Positions 13,571 to 28,479 of a stretch of 64,000 nt of DNA are shown piece after piece. Source of the stretch: Megachile rotundata (Eukaryota; Arthropoda; Insecta; Hymenoptera; Megachilidae). The translations under genes were made by a program, and so were the position numbers. The notes below the pieces were generated by a model that had not been told where the DNA came from, searched no databases, and worked only from the letters and a program-made list of their open reading frames with translations. The stretch covers positions 1 through 64,000 of the forward strand of contig NW_027473848.1 in the NCBI RefSeq assembly GCF_050947335.1, read 5' to 3'. Position 1 is the first letter of the stretch, and every line of letters begins with the position of its first letter.

Positions 13571-15835
13571 ATAGTAATTGTGCGTTCTATCGACCATATA
13601 AGCATAATATGGCTAATAATATGAGTTAGATTGATAATACTAAGAGTAGTGAGTATAGTAATTCTCGTTCTATCGATCATATAAGCATAATATGGCTAAT
13701 AATATGAGTTAGATTGATAAAAATAAGAGTAATGAGTATAGTAATTGTAGATCTATCGATCATTTAAGCATAATATGGCTAATAATATGAGTTAGATTGA
13801 TAATAATAACAGTAATAAGTATAGTAATTGTCGTTCTATCGATCATTTAAGCATAATATGGGTAATAATATGAGTTAGATTGATAATACTAAGAGTAGTG
13901 AGTATAGTAACTCTCGTTATATCGATCATATAAGCATAATATGGCTAATAATATGAGTTAGATTGATAATAATAAGAGTAATAAGTATAGTGATTGTCGT
14001 TCTCTCGATCATATAAGCATAATATGGCTAATAATATGAGTTAGAGTCATAATACTAAGAGTAGTGAGTATAGTAATTCTCATTCTATCGATCATGTAAG
14101 CATAATATGGCTAATAATATGAGTTCGATTGATAATAATAACAGTAATAAGTATAGTAATTGTCGTTCTATCGATAATATAAGCATAATATGGCTAATAA
14201 TATGAGTTAGATTGATAATACTAAGAGTAGTGAGTATAGTAATTGTCGTTCTATCGATCATATAAGCATAATATGGCTATTAATATGAGTTAGATTGATA
14301 ATACTAAGAGTAGTGAGTATAGTAATTCTCGTTCTATCGATCATATAAGCATAATATGGCTAATAATATGAGTTAGATTGATAATAATAAGAGTAATAAG
14401 TATAGTATTTGTCGTTCTATCGATCATATAAGCATAATATGGCTAATAATATGAGTTAGATTGATAATAATAAGAGTAATAAGTATAGTAATTGTCGTTC
14501 TATCGATCATTTAAGCATAATATGGGTAATAATATGAGTCAGATTGATAATAATAACAGTAATAAGTATAGTAATTGTCGTTCTATCGATAATATAAGCA
14601 TAATATGGCTAATAATATGAGTTAGATTGATAATACTAAGAGTAGTGAGTATAGCAGTTCTCGTTCTATGGATCATATAAGCATAATATGGCTAATAATA
14701 TGAGTTAGATTGATAATAATAAGAGTAATAAGTATAGTAATTGTCGTTCTATCGATCATATAAGCATAATATGGCTAATAATATGAGTTAGATTGATAAT
14801 ACTAAGAGTAGTGAGTATAGTAATTCTCGTTCTATCGATCATATAAGCATAATATGGCTAATAATATGAGTTAGATTGATAATACTAAGAGTAGTGAGTA
14901 TAGTAATTCTCGTTCTATCGATAATATAAGCATAATATGGCTAATAATATGAGTTAGATCGATAATAATAAGAGTAATAAGTATAGTAATTGTCGTTCTC
15001 TCGATCATATAAGCATAATATGGCTAATAATATGAGTTAGAGTGATAATACTAAGAGTAGTGAGTATAGTAATTCTCATTCTATCGATCATATAAGCATA
15101 ATATGGCTAATAATATGAGTTAGATTGATAATAATAACAGTAATAAGTATAGTAATTGTCGTTCTATCGATAATATAAGCATAATATGGCTAATAATATG
15201 AGTTAGATTGATAATACTAAGAGTAGTGAGTATAGTAATTGTCGTTCTATCGATCATATAAGCATAATATGGCTAATAATATGAGTTAGATTGATAATAA
15301 TAAGAGTAATAAGTATAGTATTTGTCGTTCTATCGATCATATAAGCATAATATGGCTAATAATATGAGTTAGATTGATAATACTAAGAGTAGTGAGTATA
15401 GTAATTCTCGTTCTATCGATCATATAAGCATAATATGCCTAATAATATGAGTTAGATTGATAATAGTGAGTGTAATAAGTATAGTGAATGTCGTTCTATC
15501 GATCATATCAGCATAATACGGGTAATAATATGAGTTGGATTGATAATAATAAGAGTAATGAGTATAGTAATTGTAGATCTATCGATCATTTAAGCATAAT
15601 ATGGCTAATAATATGAGTTAGATTGATAATAATAGCAGTAATAAGTATAGTAATTGTCGTTCTATCGATAATATAATCATAATATGGCTAATAATATGAG
15701 TTAGATTGATAATACTAAGAGTAGTGAGTATAGTAATTCTCGTTCTATCGATCATATAAGCATAATATGGCTAATAATATGAGTTAGATTGATAATAATA
15801 ACAGTAATAAGTATAGTAATTGTCGTTCTATCGAT
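13398..15835 (+). repeat. Block T, copy 1 (about 29 monomers)
   Basis: Matches 17,550-19,984 at 50 monomers plus 2 bp. Shared rare variants are the G insertion (13,582 and 17,734), AACTCTCGTTATATCG, AGAGTCATAAT, GGCTATTAATATG, and ATAGCAGTTC with CTATGGATC (14,649 and 18,801). Its first part, to about 14,280, also matches 16,768-17,540 at 39 monomers, so the front third is present three times. The copies split at about 15,830 (ATAATCATAAT against ATAACCATAAT at about 19,985). Confidence 0.8.
13582..13582 (+). other. 1-bp G insertion in one monomer (shared by three)
   Basis: GTAATTGTGCGTTC replaces GTAATTGTCGTTC, making this monomer 84 bp. The same insertion occurs at 16,820 and 17,734, spaced 39 and 11 monomers, always beside the CGACCATATAAGC variant. 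Related copies at about 21,640 and 24,375 have the CGACC variant but lack the insertion. It therefore arose once and was spread by duplication. Confidence 0.92.
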
Positions 15836-16815
15836 AATATAATCATAATATGGCTAATAATATGAGTTAGATTGATAATACTAAGAGTAGTGAGTATAGT
15901 AATTGTCGTTCTATCGATCATATAAGCATAATATGGCTAATAATATGAGTTAGATTGATAATAGTGAGTGTAATAAGTATAGTGCATGTCGTTCTATCGA
16001 TCATATCAGCATAATACGGGTAATAATATGAGTTGGATTGATAATAATAAGAGTAATGAGTATAGTAATTGTAGGTCTATCGATCATATAAGCATAATAT
16101 GGCTAATAATATGAGTCAGATTCATAATAATAACAGTAATAAGTATAGTAATTGTCGTTCTATCGATCATATAAGCATAATATGGCTAATAATATGAGTT
16201 AGAGTGATAATACTAAGAGTAGTGAGTACAGTAATTCTCATTCTATCGATCATTTAAGCATAATATGGCTAATAATATGAGTTAGATTGATAATAATAAC
16301 AGTAATAAGTATAGTAATTGTCGTTCTATCGATAATATAACCATAATATGGCTAATAATATGAGTTAGATTGATAATACTAAGAGTATTGAGTATAGTAA
16401 TTCTCGTTCTATCGATCATATAAGCATAATATGGCTAATAATACGAGTTAGATTGATAATAATAAGATTAATAAGTATAGTAATTGTCGTTCTATCGATC
16501 ATTTAAGCATAATATGGCTAATAATATGAGTTAGATTGATAATAATAAGAGTAATGAGTATAGTAATTGTAGTTCTATCGATCATATCTGCATAATATGG
16601 TTAATAATATGAGTTAGATTGAAAATAATAAGAGTAATAAGTATAGTAATTGTCGTTCTATCGATAATATAAGCATAATATGGCTAATAATATGAGTTAG
16701 ATTGATAATACTAAGAGTAGTGAGTATAGTAATTCTCGTTCTATCGATCATATAAGCATAATATGGCTAATAATATGAGTTAGATTGATAATAATAAGAG
16801 TAATAAGTATAGTAA
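15440..16815 (+). repeat. Block R, copy 2
   Basis: Second copy of 11,040-12,415. It carries a few private changes, for example AAGAGTATTGAG at about 16,385 and AAGATTAATAAG at about 16,465, where copy 1 has AGTAGTGAG and AGAGTAATAAG. Its tail from about 16,330 is also related to 19,984-20,440 at 44 monomers. Confidence 0.75.
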
Positions 16816-16819
16816 TTGT

Positions 16820-16820
16820 G
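16820..16820 (+). other. Second copy of the G insertion
   Basis: Identical context to the insertion at 13,582, offset by 3,238 bp. It marks the front part of block T copied 39 monomers downstream. Confidence 0.92.
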
Positions 16821-17549
16821 CGTTCTATCGACCATATAAGCATAATATGGCTAATAATATGAGTTAGATTGATAATACTAAGAGTAGTGAGTATAGTAAT
16901 TCTCGTTCTATCGATCATATAAGCATAATATGGCTAATAATATGAGTTAGATTGATAAAAATAAGAGTAATGAGTATAGTAATTGTAGATCTATCGATCA
17001 TTTAAGCATAATATGGCTAATAATATGAGTTAGATTGATAATAATAACAGTAATAAGTATAGTAATTGTCGTTCTATCGATCATTTAAGCATAATATGGG
17101 TAATAATATGAGTTAGATTGATAATACTAAGAGTAGTGAGTATAGTAACTCTCGTTATATCGATCATATAAGCATAATATGGCTAATAATATGAGTTAGA
17201 TTGATAATAATAAGAGTAATAAGTATAGTGATTGTCGTTCTCTCGATCATATAAGCATAATATGGCTAATAATATGAGTTAGAGTCATAATACTAAGAGT
17301 AGTGAGTATAGTAATTCTCATTCTATCGATCATGTAAGCATAATATGGCTAATAATATGAGTTCGATTGATAATAATAACAGTAATAAGTATAGTAATTG
17401 TCGTTCTATCGATAATATAAGCATAATATGGCTAATAATATGAGTTAGATTGATAATACTAAGAGTAGTGAGTATAGTAATTGTCGTTCTATCGATCATA
17501 TAAGCATAATATGGCTATTAATATGAGTTAGATTGATAATACTAAGAGT

Positions 17550-19984
17550 AATGAGTATAGTAATTGTAGTTCTATCGATCATATCTGCATAATATGGTTA
17601 ATAATATGAGTTAGATTGATAATAATAAGAGTAGTAAGTATAGTATTTGTCGTTCTATCGATCATATAAGCATAATATGGCTAATAATATGAGTTAGATT
17701 GATAATAATAAGAGTAATAAGTATAGTAATTGTGCGTTCTATCGACCATATAAGCATAATATGGCTAATAATATGAGTTAGATTGATAATACTAAGAGTA
17801 GTGAGTATAGTAATTCTCGTTCTATCGATCATATAAGCATAATATGGCTAATAATATGAGTTAGATTGATAAAAATAAGAGTAATGAGTATAGTAATTGT
17901 AGATCTATCGATCATTTAAGCATAATATGGCTAATAATATGAGTTAGATTGATAATAATAACAGTAATAAGTATAGTAATTGTCGTTCTATCGATCATTT
18001 AAGCATAATATGGGTAATAATATGAGTTAGATTGATAATACTAAGAGTAGTGAGTATAGTAACTCTCGTTATATCGATCATATAAGCATAATATGGCTAA
18101 TAATATGAGTTAGATTGATAATAATAAGAGTAATAAGTATAGTGATTGTCGTTCTCTCGATCATATAAGCATAATATGGCTAATAATATGAGTTAGAGTC
18201 ATAATACTAAGAGTAGTGAGTATAGTAATTCTCATTCTATCGATCATGTAAGCATAATATGGCTAATAATATGAGTTCGATTGATAATAATAACAGTAAT
18301 AAGTATAGTAATTGTCGTTCTATCGATAATATAAGCATAATATGGCTAATAATATGAGTTAGATTGATAATACTAAGAGTAGTGAGTATAGTAATTGTCG
18401 TTCTATCGATCATATAAGCATAATATGGCTATTAATATGAGTTAGATTGATAATACTAAGAGTAGTGAGTATAGTAATTCTCGTTCTATCGATCATATAA
18501 GCATAATATGGCTAATAATATGAGTTAGATTGATAATAATAAGAGTAATAAGTATAGTATTTGTCGTTCTATCGATCATATAAGCATAATATGGCTAATA
18601 ATATGAGTTAGATTGATAATAATAAGAGTAATAAGTATAGTAATTGTCGTTCTATCGATCATTTAAGCATAATATGGGTAATAATATGAGTCAGATTGAT
18701 AATAATAACAGTAATAAGTATAGTAATTGTCGTTCTATCGATAATATAAGCATAATATGGCTAATAATATGAGTTAGATTGATAATACTAAGAGTAGTGA
18801 GTATAGCAGTTCTCGTTCTATGGATCATATAAGCATAATATGGCTAATAATATGAGTTAGATTGATAATAATAAGAGTAATAAGTATAGTAATTGTCGTT
18901 CTATCGATCATATAAGCATAATATGGCTAATAATATGAGTTAGATTGATAATACTAAGAGTAGTGAGTATAGTAATTCTCGTTCTATCGATCATATAAGC
19001 ATAATATGGCTAATAATATGAGTTAGATTGATAATACTAAGAGTAGTGAGTATAGTAATTCTCGTTCTATCGATAATATAAGCATAATATGGCTAATAAT
19101 ATGAGTTAGATCGATAATAATAAGAGTAATAAGTATAGTAATTGTCGTTCTCTCGATCATATAAGCATAATATGGCTAATAATATGAGTTAGAGTGATAA
19201 TACTAAGAGTAGTGAGTATAGTAATTCTCATTCTATCGATCATATAAGCATAATATGGCTAATAATATGAGTTAGATTGATAATAATAACAGTAATAAGT
19301 ATAGTAATTGTCGTTCTATCGATAATATAAGCATAATATGGCTAATAATATGAGTTAGATTGATAATACTAAGAGTAGTGAGTATAGTAATTGTCGTTCT
19401 ATCGATCATATAAGCATAATATGGCTAATAAAATGAGTTAGATTGATAATAATAAGAGTAATAAGTATAGTATTTGTCGTTCTATCGATCATATAAGCAT
19501 AATATGGCTAATAATATGAGTTAGATTGATAATACTAAGAGTAGTGAGTATAGTAATTCTCGTTCTATCGATCATATAAGCATAATATGCCTAATAATAT
19601 GAGTTAGATTGATAATAGTGAGTGTAATAAGTATAGTGAATGTCGTTCTATCGATCATATCAGCATAATACGGGTAATAATATGAGTTGGATTGATAATA
19701 ATAAGAGTAATGAGTATAGTAATTGTAGATCTATCGATCATTTAAGCATAATATGGCTAATAATATGAGTTAGATTGATAATAATAGCAGTAATAAGTAT
19801 AGTAATTGTCGTTCTATCGATAATATAATCATAATATGGCTAATAATATGAGTTAGATTGATAATACTAAGAGTAGTGAGTATAGTAATTCTCGTTCTAT
19901 CGATCATATAAGCATAATATGGCTAATAATATGAGTTAGATTGATAATAATAACAGTAATAAGTATAGTAATTGTCGTTCTATC
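17550..19984 (+). repeat. Block T, copy 2
   Basis: Second full copy of 13,398-15,835. It is entered through a chimeric monomer at about 17,519-17,600, which begins as a C-type (GATAATACTAAGAG) and ends as the AATGAG...GTAGTTC...ATCTGC subtype. Much of it (18,049-19,985) is present again at 30,333-32,186. Confidence 0.8.
17734..17734 (+). other. Third copy of the G insertion
   Basis: Identical context again, 914 bp (11 monomers plus 1) after the one at 16,820. It lies in the 17,550-19,984 copy of block T. Confidence 0.92.
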
Positions 19985-22689
19985 GATAATATAACCATAA
20001 TATGGCTAATAATATGAGTTAGATTGATAATACTAAGAGTAGTGAGTATAGTAATTCTCGTTCTATCGATCATATAAGCATAATATGGCTAATAATACGA
20101 GTTAGATTGATAATAATAAGAGTAATAAGTATAGTAATTGTCGTTCTATCGATCATTTAAGCATAATATGGCTAATAATATGAGTTAGATTGATAATAAT
20201 AAGAGTAATGAGTATAGTAATTGTAGTTCTATCGATCATATCTGCATAATATGGTTAATAATATGAGTTAGATTGAAAATAATAAGAGTAATAAGTATAG
20301 TAATTGTCGTTCTATCGATAATATAAGCATAATATGGCTAATAATATGAGTTAGATTGATAATACTAAGAGTAGTGAGTATAGTAATTCTCGTTCTATCG
20401 ATCATATAAGCATAATATGGCTAATAATATGAGTTAGATTGATAATAATGAGAGTAATAAGTATAGTAATTGTCGTTCTCTCGACCACATAAGCATAATA
20501 TGGCTAATAATATGAGTTAGAGTGATAATACTAAGAGTAGTGAGTACAGTAATTCTCATTCTATCGATCATATAAGCATAATATGGCTAGTAATATGAGT
20601 TAGATTGATAATAATAAGAGTAATAAGTATAGTATTTGTCGTTCTATCGATCATGTAAGCATAATATGGCTAATAATACGAGTTAGATTGATAATAATAA
20701 GAGTAATGAGTATAGTAATTGTAGATCTATCGATCATTTAAGCATAATATGGCTAATAGTATGAGTCAGATTGATAATAATAACAGTAATAAGTATAGTA
20801 ATTGTCGTTCTATCGATAATATAAGCATAATATGTCTAATAATATGAGTTAGATTGATAATACTAAGAGTAGTGAGTATAGTAGTTCTCGTTCTATCGAT
20901 CATATAAGCATAATATGGCTAATAATATGAGTTAGATTGATAATAATAAGAGTAATGAGTATAGTAATTGTAGATCTATCGATCATTTAAGCATAATATG
21001 GCTAATAATATGAGTTAGATTGATAATAGTAACAGTAATAAGTATAGTAATTGTCGTTCTATCGATAATATAACCATAATATGGCTAATAATATGAGTTA
21101 GATTGATAACACTAAGAGTAGTGAGTACAGTAATTCTCGTTCTATCGATCATATATGCATAATATGGCTAATAATATGAGTTAGATTGATAATAATAAGA
21201 GTAATAACTACAGTAATTGTCGTTCTATCGATCATATAAGCATAATAAGGCTAATAATATGAGTTAGAGTGATAATACTAAGAGTAGTGAGTATAGTAAT
21301 TCTCATTCTATCGATCATATAAGCATAATATGGCTAATAATATGAGTTAGATTGATAATAATAAGAGTAATGAGTATAGTAATTGTAGTTCTATCGATCA
21401 TTTAAGCATAATATGGCTAATAATATGAGTTAGGTTGATAATAATAAGAGTAATGAGTATAGTAATTGTAGTTCTGTCGATCATATCTGCATAATATGGT
21501 TAATAATATGAGTTAGATTGATAATAATAAGAGTAGTAAGTATAGTATTTGTCGTTCTATCGATCATATAAGCATAATATGGCTAATAATATGAGTTAGA
21601 TTGATAATAATAAGAGTAATAAGTATAGTAATTGTCGTTCTATCGACCATATAAGCATAATATGGCTAATAATATGAGTTAGATTGATAATACTAAGAGT
21701 AGTGAGTATAGTAATTCTCGTTCTATCGATCATATAAGCATAATATGGCTAATAATATGAGTTAGATTGATAAAAATAAGAGTAATGAGTATAGTAATTG
21801 TAGATCTATCGATCATTTAAGCATAATATGGCTAATAATATGAGTTAGATTGATAATAATAACAGTAATAAGTATAGTAATTGTCGTTCTATCGATCATT
21901 TAAGCATAATATGGGTAATAATATGAGTTAGATTGATAATACTAAGAGTAGTGAGTATAGTAACTCTCGTTCTATCGATCATATAAGCATAATATGGCTA
22001 ATAATATGAGTTAGATTGATAATAATAAGAGTAATAAGTATAGTAATTGTCGTTCTATCGATCATATAAGCATAATATGGCTAATAATATGAGTTAGATT
22101 GATAATACTAAGAGTAGTGAGTATAGTAATTCTCGTTCTATCGATCATATAAGCATAATATGGCTAATAATATGAGTTAGATTGATAATAATAACAGTAA
22201 TAAGTATAGTAATTGTCGTTCTATCGATAATATAATCATAATATGGCTAATAATATGAGTTAGATTGATAATACTAAGAGTAGTGAGTATAGTAATTGTC
22301 GTTCTATCGATCATATAAGCATAATATGGCTAATAATATGAGTTAGATTGATAATAGTGAGTGTAATAAGTATAGTGCATGTCGTTCTATCGATCATATC
22401 AGCATAATACGGGTAATAATATGAGTTGGATTGATAATAATAAGAGTAATGAGTATAGTAATTGTAGGTCTATCGATCATATAAGCATAATATGGCTAAT
22501 AATATGAGTCAGATTCATAATAATAACAGTAATAAGTATAGTAATTGTCGTTCTATCGATCATATAAGCATAATATGGCTAATAATATGAGTTAGAGTGA
22601 TAATACTAAGAGTAGTGAGTACAGTAATTCTCATTCTATCGATCATTTAAGCATAATATGGCTAATAATATGAGTTAGATTGATAATAA
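19950..22689 (+). repeat. 33-monomer unit (2,739 bp), copy 1
   Basis: Followed directly by a partial second copy. GATTGAAAATAAT at 20,271 and 23,010, and TTAGGTTG at about 21,430 and 24,169, are both exactly 2,739 bp apart. Other shared rare variants are AATATGTCTAAT, GATAACACTAAG, TAACTACAG and TATATGCATAAT. Homology between the two runs for about 25 monomers and stops at about 22,040/24,780. Confidence 0.83.
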
Positions 22690-24775
22690 TAACAGTAATA
22701 GGTATAGTAACTGTCGTTCTATCGATAATATAACCATAATATGGCTAATAATATGAGTTAGATTGATAATACTAAGAGTAGTGAGTATAGTAATTCTCGT
22801 TCTATCGATCATATAAGCATAATATGGCTAATAATACGAGTTAGATTGATAATAATAAGAGTAATAAGTATAGTAATTGTCGTTCTATCGATCATTTAAG
22901 CATAATATGGCTAATAATATGAGTTAGATTGATAATAATAAGAGTAATGAGTATAGTAATTGTAGTTCTATCGATCATATCTGCATAATATGGTTAATAA
23001 TATGAGTTAGATTGAAAATAATAAGAGTAATAAGTATAGTAATTGTCGTTCTATCGATAATATAAGCATAATATGGCTAATAATATGAGTTAGATTGATA
23101 ATACTAAGAGTAGTGAGTATAGTAATTCTCGTTCTATCGATCATATAAGCATAATATGGCTAATAATATGAGTTAGATTGATAATAATAAGAGTAATAAG
23201 TATAGTAATTGTCGTTCTCTCGACCATATAAGCATAATATGGCTAATAATATGAGTTAGAGTGATAATACTAAGAGTAGTGAGTACAGTAATTCTCATTC
23301 TATCGATCATATAAGCATAATATGGCTAGTAATATGAGTTAGATTGATAATAATAAGAGTAATAAGTATAGTATTTGTCGTTCTATCGATCATGTAAGCA
23401 TAATATGGCTAATAATACGAGTTAGATTGATAATAATAAGAGTAATGAGTATAGTAATTGTAGATCTATCGATCATTTAAGCATAATATGGCTAATAATA
23501 TGAGTCAGATTGATAATAATAACAGTAATAAGTATAGTAATTGTCGTTCTATCGATAATATAAGCATAATATGTCTAATAATATGAGTTAGATTGATAAT
23601 ACTAAGAGTAGTGAGTATAGTAGTTCTCGTTCTATCGATCATATAAGCATAATATGGCTAATAATATGAGTTAGATTGATAATAATAAGAGTAATGAGTA
23701 TAGTAATTGTAGATCTATCGATCATTTAAGCATAATATGGCTAATAATATGAGTTAGATTGATAATAGTAACAGTAATAAGTATAGTAATTGTCGTTCTA
23801 TCGATAATATAACCATAATATGGCTAATAATATGAGTTAGATTGATAACACTAAGAGTAGTGAGTACAGTAATTCTCGTTCTATCGATCATATATGCATA
23901 ATATGGCTAATAATATGAGTTAGATTGATAATAATAAGAGTAATAACTACAGTAATTGTCGTTCTATCGATCATATAAGCATAATAAGGCTAATAATATG
24001 AGTTAGAGTGATAATACTAAGAGTAGTGAGTATAGTAATTCTCATTCTATCGATCATATAAGCATAATATGGCTAATAATATGAGTTAGATTGATAATAA
24101 TAAGAGTAATGAGTATAGTAATTGTAGTTCTATCGATCATTTAAGCATAATATGGCTAATAATATGAGTTAGGTTGATAATAATAAGAGTAATGAGTATA
24201 GTAATTGTAGTTCTATCGATCATATCTGCATAATATGGTTAATAATATGAGTTAGATTGATAATAATAAGAGTAGTAAGTATAGTATTTGTCGTTCTATC
24301 GATCATATAAGCATAATATGGCTAATAATATGAGTTAGATTGATAATAATAAGAGTAATAAGTATAGTAATTGTCGTTCTATCGACCATATAAGCATAAT
24401 ATGGCTAATAATATGAGTTAGATTGATAATACTAAGAGTAGTGAGTATAGTAATTCTCGTTCTATCGATCATATAAGCATAATATGGCTAATAATATGAG
24501 TTAGATTGATAAAAATAAGAGTAATGAGTATAGTAATTGTAGATCTATCGATCATTTAAGCATAATATGGCTAATAATATGAGTTAGATTGATAATAATA
24601 ACAGTAATAAGTATAGTAATTGTCGTTCTATCGATCATTTAAGCATAATATGGGTAATAATATGAGTTAGATTGATAATACTAAGAGTAGTGAGTATAGT
24701 AACTCTCGTTCTATCGATCATATAAGCATAATATGGCTAATAATATGAGTTAGATTGATAATAATAAGAGTAATA
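22690..24775 (+). repeat. 33-monomer unit, copy 2 (partial)
   Basis: Second copy of the 2,739-bp unit, cut after about 25 monomers. It starts with GGTATAGTAACTG, a private two-base variant near 22,700. From 22,080 to 23,906 this sequence is also found at 32,040-33,866, offset by 120 monomers (9,960 bp). Confidence 0.8.
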
Positions 24776-25159
24776 AGTATAGTGATTGTCGTTCTCTCGA
24801 TCATATAAGCATAATATGGCTAATAATATGAGTTAGAGTGATAATACTAAGAGTAGTGAGTATAGTAATTCTCATTCTATCGATCATGTAAGCATAATAT
24901 GGCTAATAATATGAGTTCGATTGATAATAATAACAGTAATAAGTATAGTAATTGTCGTTCTATCGATAATATAAGCATAATATGGCTAATAATATGAGTT
25001 AGATTGATAATACTAAGAGTAGTGAGTATAGTAATTGTCGTTCTATCGATCATATAAGCATAATATGGCTATTAATATGAGTTAGATTGATAATACTAAG
25101 AGTAGTGAGTATAGTAATTCTCGTTCTATCGATCATATAAGCATAATATGGCTAATAAT

Positions 25160-26819
25160 ATGAGTTAGATTGATAATAATAAGAGTAATAAGTATAGTAT
25201 TTGTCGTTCTATCGATCATATAAGCATAATATGGCTAATAATATGAGTTAGATTGATAATAATAAGAGTAATAAGTATAGTAATTGTCGTTCTATCGATC
25301 ATTTAAGCATAATATGGGTAATAATATGAGTCAGATTGATAATAATAACAGTAATAAGTATAGTAATTGTCGTTCTATCGATAATATAAGCATAATATGG
25401 CTAATAATATGAGTTAGATTGATAATACTAAGAGTAGTGAGTATAGTAATTCTCGTTCTATCGATCATATAAGCATAATATGGCTAATAATATGAGTTAG
25501 ATCGATAATAATAAGAGTAATAAGTATAGTAATTGTCGTTCTCTCGATCATATAAGCATAATATGGCTAATAATATGAGTTAGAGTGATAATACTAAGAG
25601 TAGTGAGTATAGTAATTCTCATTCTATCGATCATATAAGCATAATATGGCTAATAATATGAGTTAGATTGATAATAACAACAGTAATAAGTATAGTAATT
25701 GTCGTTCTATCGATAATATAAGCATAATATGGCTAATAATATGAGTTAGATTGATAATACTAAGAGTAGTGAGTATAGTAATTGTCGTTCTATCGATCAT
25801 ATAAGCATAATATGGCTAATAATATGAGTTAGATTGATAATAATAAGAGTAATAAGTATAGTATTTGTCGTTCTATCGATCATATAAGCATAATAAGGCT
25901 AATAATGTGAGTTAGAGTGATAATACTAAGAGTGGTGAGTATAGTAATTCTCATTCTATCGATCATATAAGCATAATATGGCTAATAATATGAGTTAGAT
26001 TGATAATAATAAGAGTAATTAGTATAGTAATTGTAGTTCTGGCGATCATATCGGCATAATATGGTTAATAATATGAGTTAGAGTGATAATACTAAGAGTA
26101 GTGTGTATAGTAATTCTCATTCTATCGATCATATAAGCATAATATGGCTAATAATATGAGTTAGATTGATAATAATAACAGTAATAAGTATAGTAATTGT
26201 CGTTCTATCGATAATATAAGCATAATATGGCTAATAATATGAGTTAGATTGATAATACTAAGTGTAGTGAGTATAGTAATTGTCGTTCTATCCATCATAT
26301 AAGCATAATATGGCTAATAATATGAGTTAGATTGATAATAATAACAGTAATAAGTATAGTAATTGTCGTTCTATCGATAATATAACCATAATATGGCTAA
26401 TAATATGAGTTAGATTGATAATACTAAGAGTAGTGAGTATAGTAATTCTCGTTCTATCGATCATATAAGCATAATATGGCTAATAATACGAGTTAGATTG
26501 ATAATAATAAGAGTAATAAGTATAGTAATTGTCGTTCTATCGATCATTTAAGCATAATATGGCTAATAATATGAGTTAGATTGATAATAATAAGAGTAAT
26601 GAGTATAGTAATTGTAGTTCTATCGATCATATCTGCATAATATGGTTAATAATATGAGTTAGATTGATAATAATAAGAGTAGTAAGTATAGTAATTGTCG
26701 TTCTATCGATAATATAAGCATAATATGGCTAATAATATGAGTTAGATTGATAATACTAAGAGTAGTGAGTATAGTAATTCTCGTTCTATCGATCATATAA
26801 GCATAATATGGCTAATAAT
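25160..26819 (+). repeat. 20-monomer tandem unit (1,660 bp), copy 1
   Basis: Nearly identical to the next 1,660 bp. GTAGTTCTGG at 26,033 and 27,693 gives the offset, and the GATAATAACAACAG, GGTGAGTATAG and TCGGCATAAT variants are all shared. The only difference I noticed is AATTAGTATAG at about 26,019 against AATGAGTATAG in copy 2. This makes it one of the youngest duplications in the window. Confidence 0.88.
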
Positions 26820-28479
26820 ATGAGTTAGATTGATAATAATAAGAGTAATAAGTATAGTATTTGTCGTTCTATCGATCATATAAGCATAATATGGCTAATA
26901 ATATGAGTTAGATTGATAATAATAAGAGTAATAAGTATAGTAATTGTCGTTCTATCGATCATTTAAGCATAATATGGGTAATAATATGAGTCAGATTGAT
27001 AATAATAACAGTAATAAGTATAGTAATTGTCGTTCTATCGATAATATAAGCATAATATGGCTAATAATATGAGTTAGATTGATAATACTAAGAGTAGTGA
27101 GTATAGTAATTCTCGTTCTATCGATCATATAAGCATAATATGGCTAATAATATGAGTTAGATCGATAATAATAAGAGTAATAAGTATAGTAATTGTCGTT
27201 CTCTCGATCATATAAGCATAATATGGCTAATAATATGAGTTAGAGTGATAATACTAAGAGTAGTGAGTATAGTAATTCTCATTCTATCGATCATATAAGC
27301 ATAATATGGCTAATAATATGAGTTAGATTGATAATAACAACAGTAATAAGTATAGTAATTGTCGTTCTATCGATAATATAAGCATAATATGGCTAATAAT
27401 ATGAGTTAGATTGATAATACTAAGAGTAGTGAGTATAGTAATTGTCGTTCTATCGATCATATAAGCATAATATGGCTAATAATATGAGTTAGATTGATAA
27501 TAATAAGAGTAATAAGTATAGTATTTGTCGTTCTATCGATCATATAAGCATAATAAGGCTAATAATGTGAGTTAGAGTGATAATACTAAGAGTGGTGAGT
27601 ATAGTAATTCTCATTCTATCGATCATATAAGCATAATATGGCTAATAATATGAGTTAGATTGATAATAATAAGAGTAATGAGTATAGTAATTGTAGTTCT
27701 GGCGATCATATCGGCATAATATGGTTAATAATATGAGTTAGAGTGATAATACTAAGAGTAGTGTGTATAGTAATTCTCATTCTATCGATCATATAAGCAT
27801 AATATGGCTAATAATATGAGTTAGATTGATAATAATAACAGTAATAAGTATAGTAATTGTCGTTCTATCGATAATATAAGCATAATATGGCTAATAATAT
27901 GAGTTAGATTGATAATACTAAGTGTAGTGAGTATAGTAATTGTCGTTCTATCCATCATATAAGCATAATATGGCTAATAATATGAGTTAGATTGATAATA
28001 ATAACAGTAATAAGTATAGTAATTGTCGTTCTATCGATAATATAACCATAATATGGCTAATAATATGAGTTAGATTGATAATACTAAGAGTAGTGAGTAT
28101 AGTAATTCTCGTTCTATCGATCATATAAGCATAATATGGCTAATAATACGAGTTAGATTGATAATAATAAGAGTAATAAGTATAGTAATTGTCGTTCTAT
28201 CGATCATTTAAGCATAATATGGCTAATAATATGAGTTAGATTGATAATAATAAGAGTAATGAGTATAGTAATTGTAGTTCTATCGATCATATCTGCATAA
28301 TATGGTTAATAATATGAGTTAGATTGATAATAATAAGAGTAGTAAGTATAGTAATTGTCGTTCTATCGATAATATAAGCATAATATGGCTAATAATATGA
28401 GTTAGATTGATAATACTAAGAGTAGTGAGTATAGTAATTCTCGTTCTATCGATCATATAAGCATAATATGGCTAATAAT
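26820..28479 (+). repeat. 20-monomer tandem unit, copy 2
   Basis: Second copy of 25,160-26,819. The junction is near 26,820, where sequence of the 28,480 kind would be expected but sequence of the 25,160 kind begins again. The related region at 33,868-36,449 has a single copy of this unit, so the doubling happened on this side after those two regions separated, or was lost on the other side. Confidence 0.85.

Noticed and set aside
13377..24173. Insect-type TTAGG telomere repeat
   Set aside because: TTAGG appears only as a single-base variant of TTAGA in a few monomers (13,376, 21,430, 24,169) and never in tandem.
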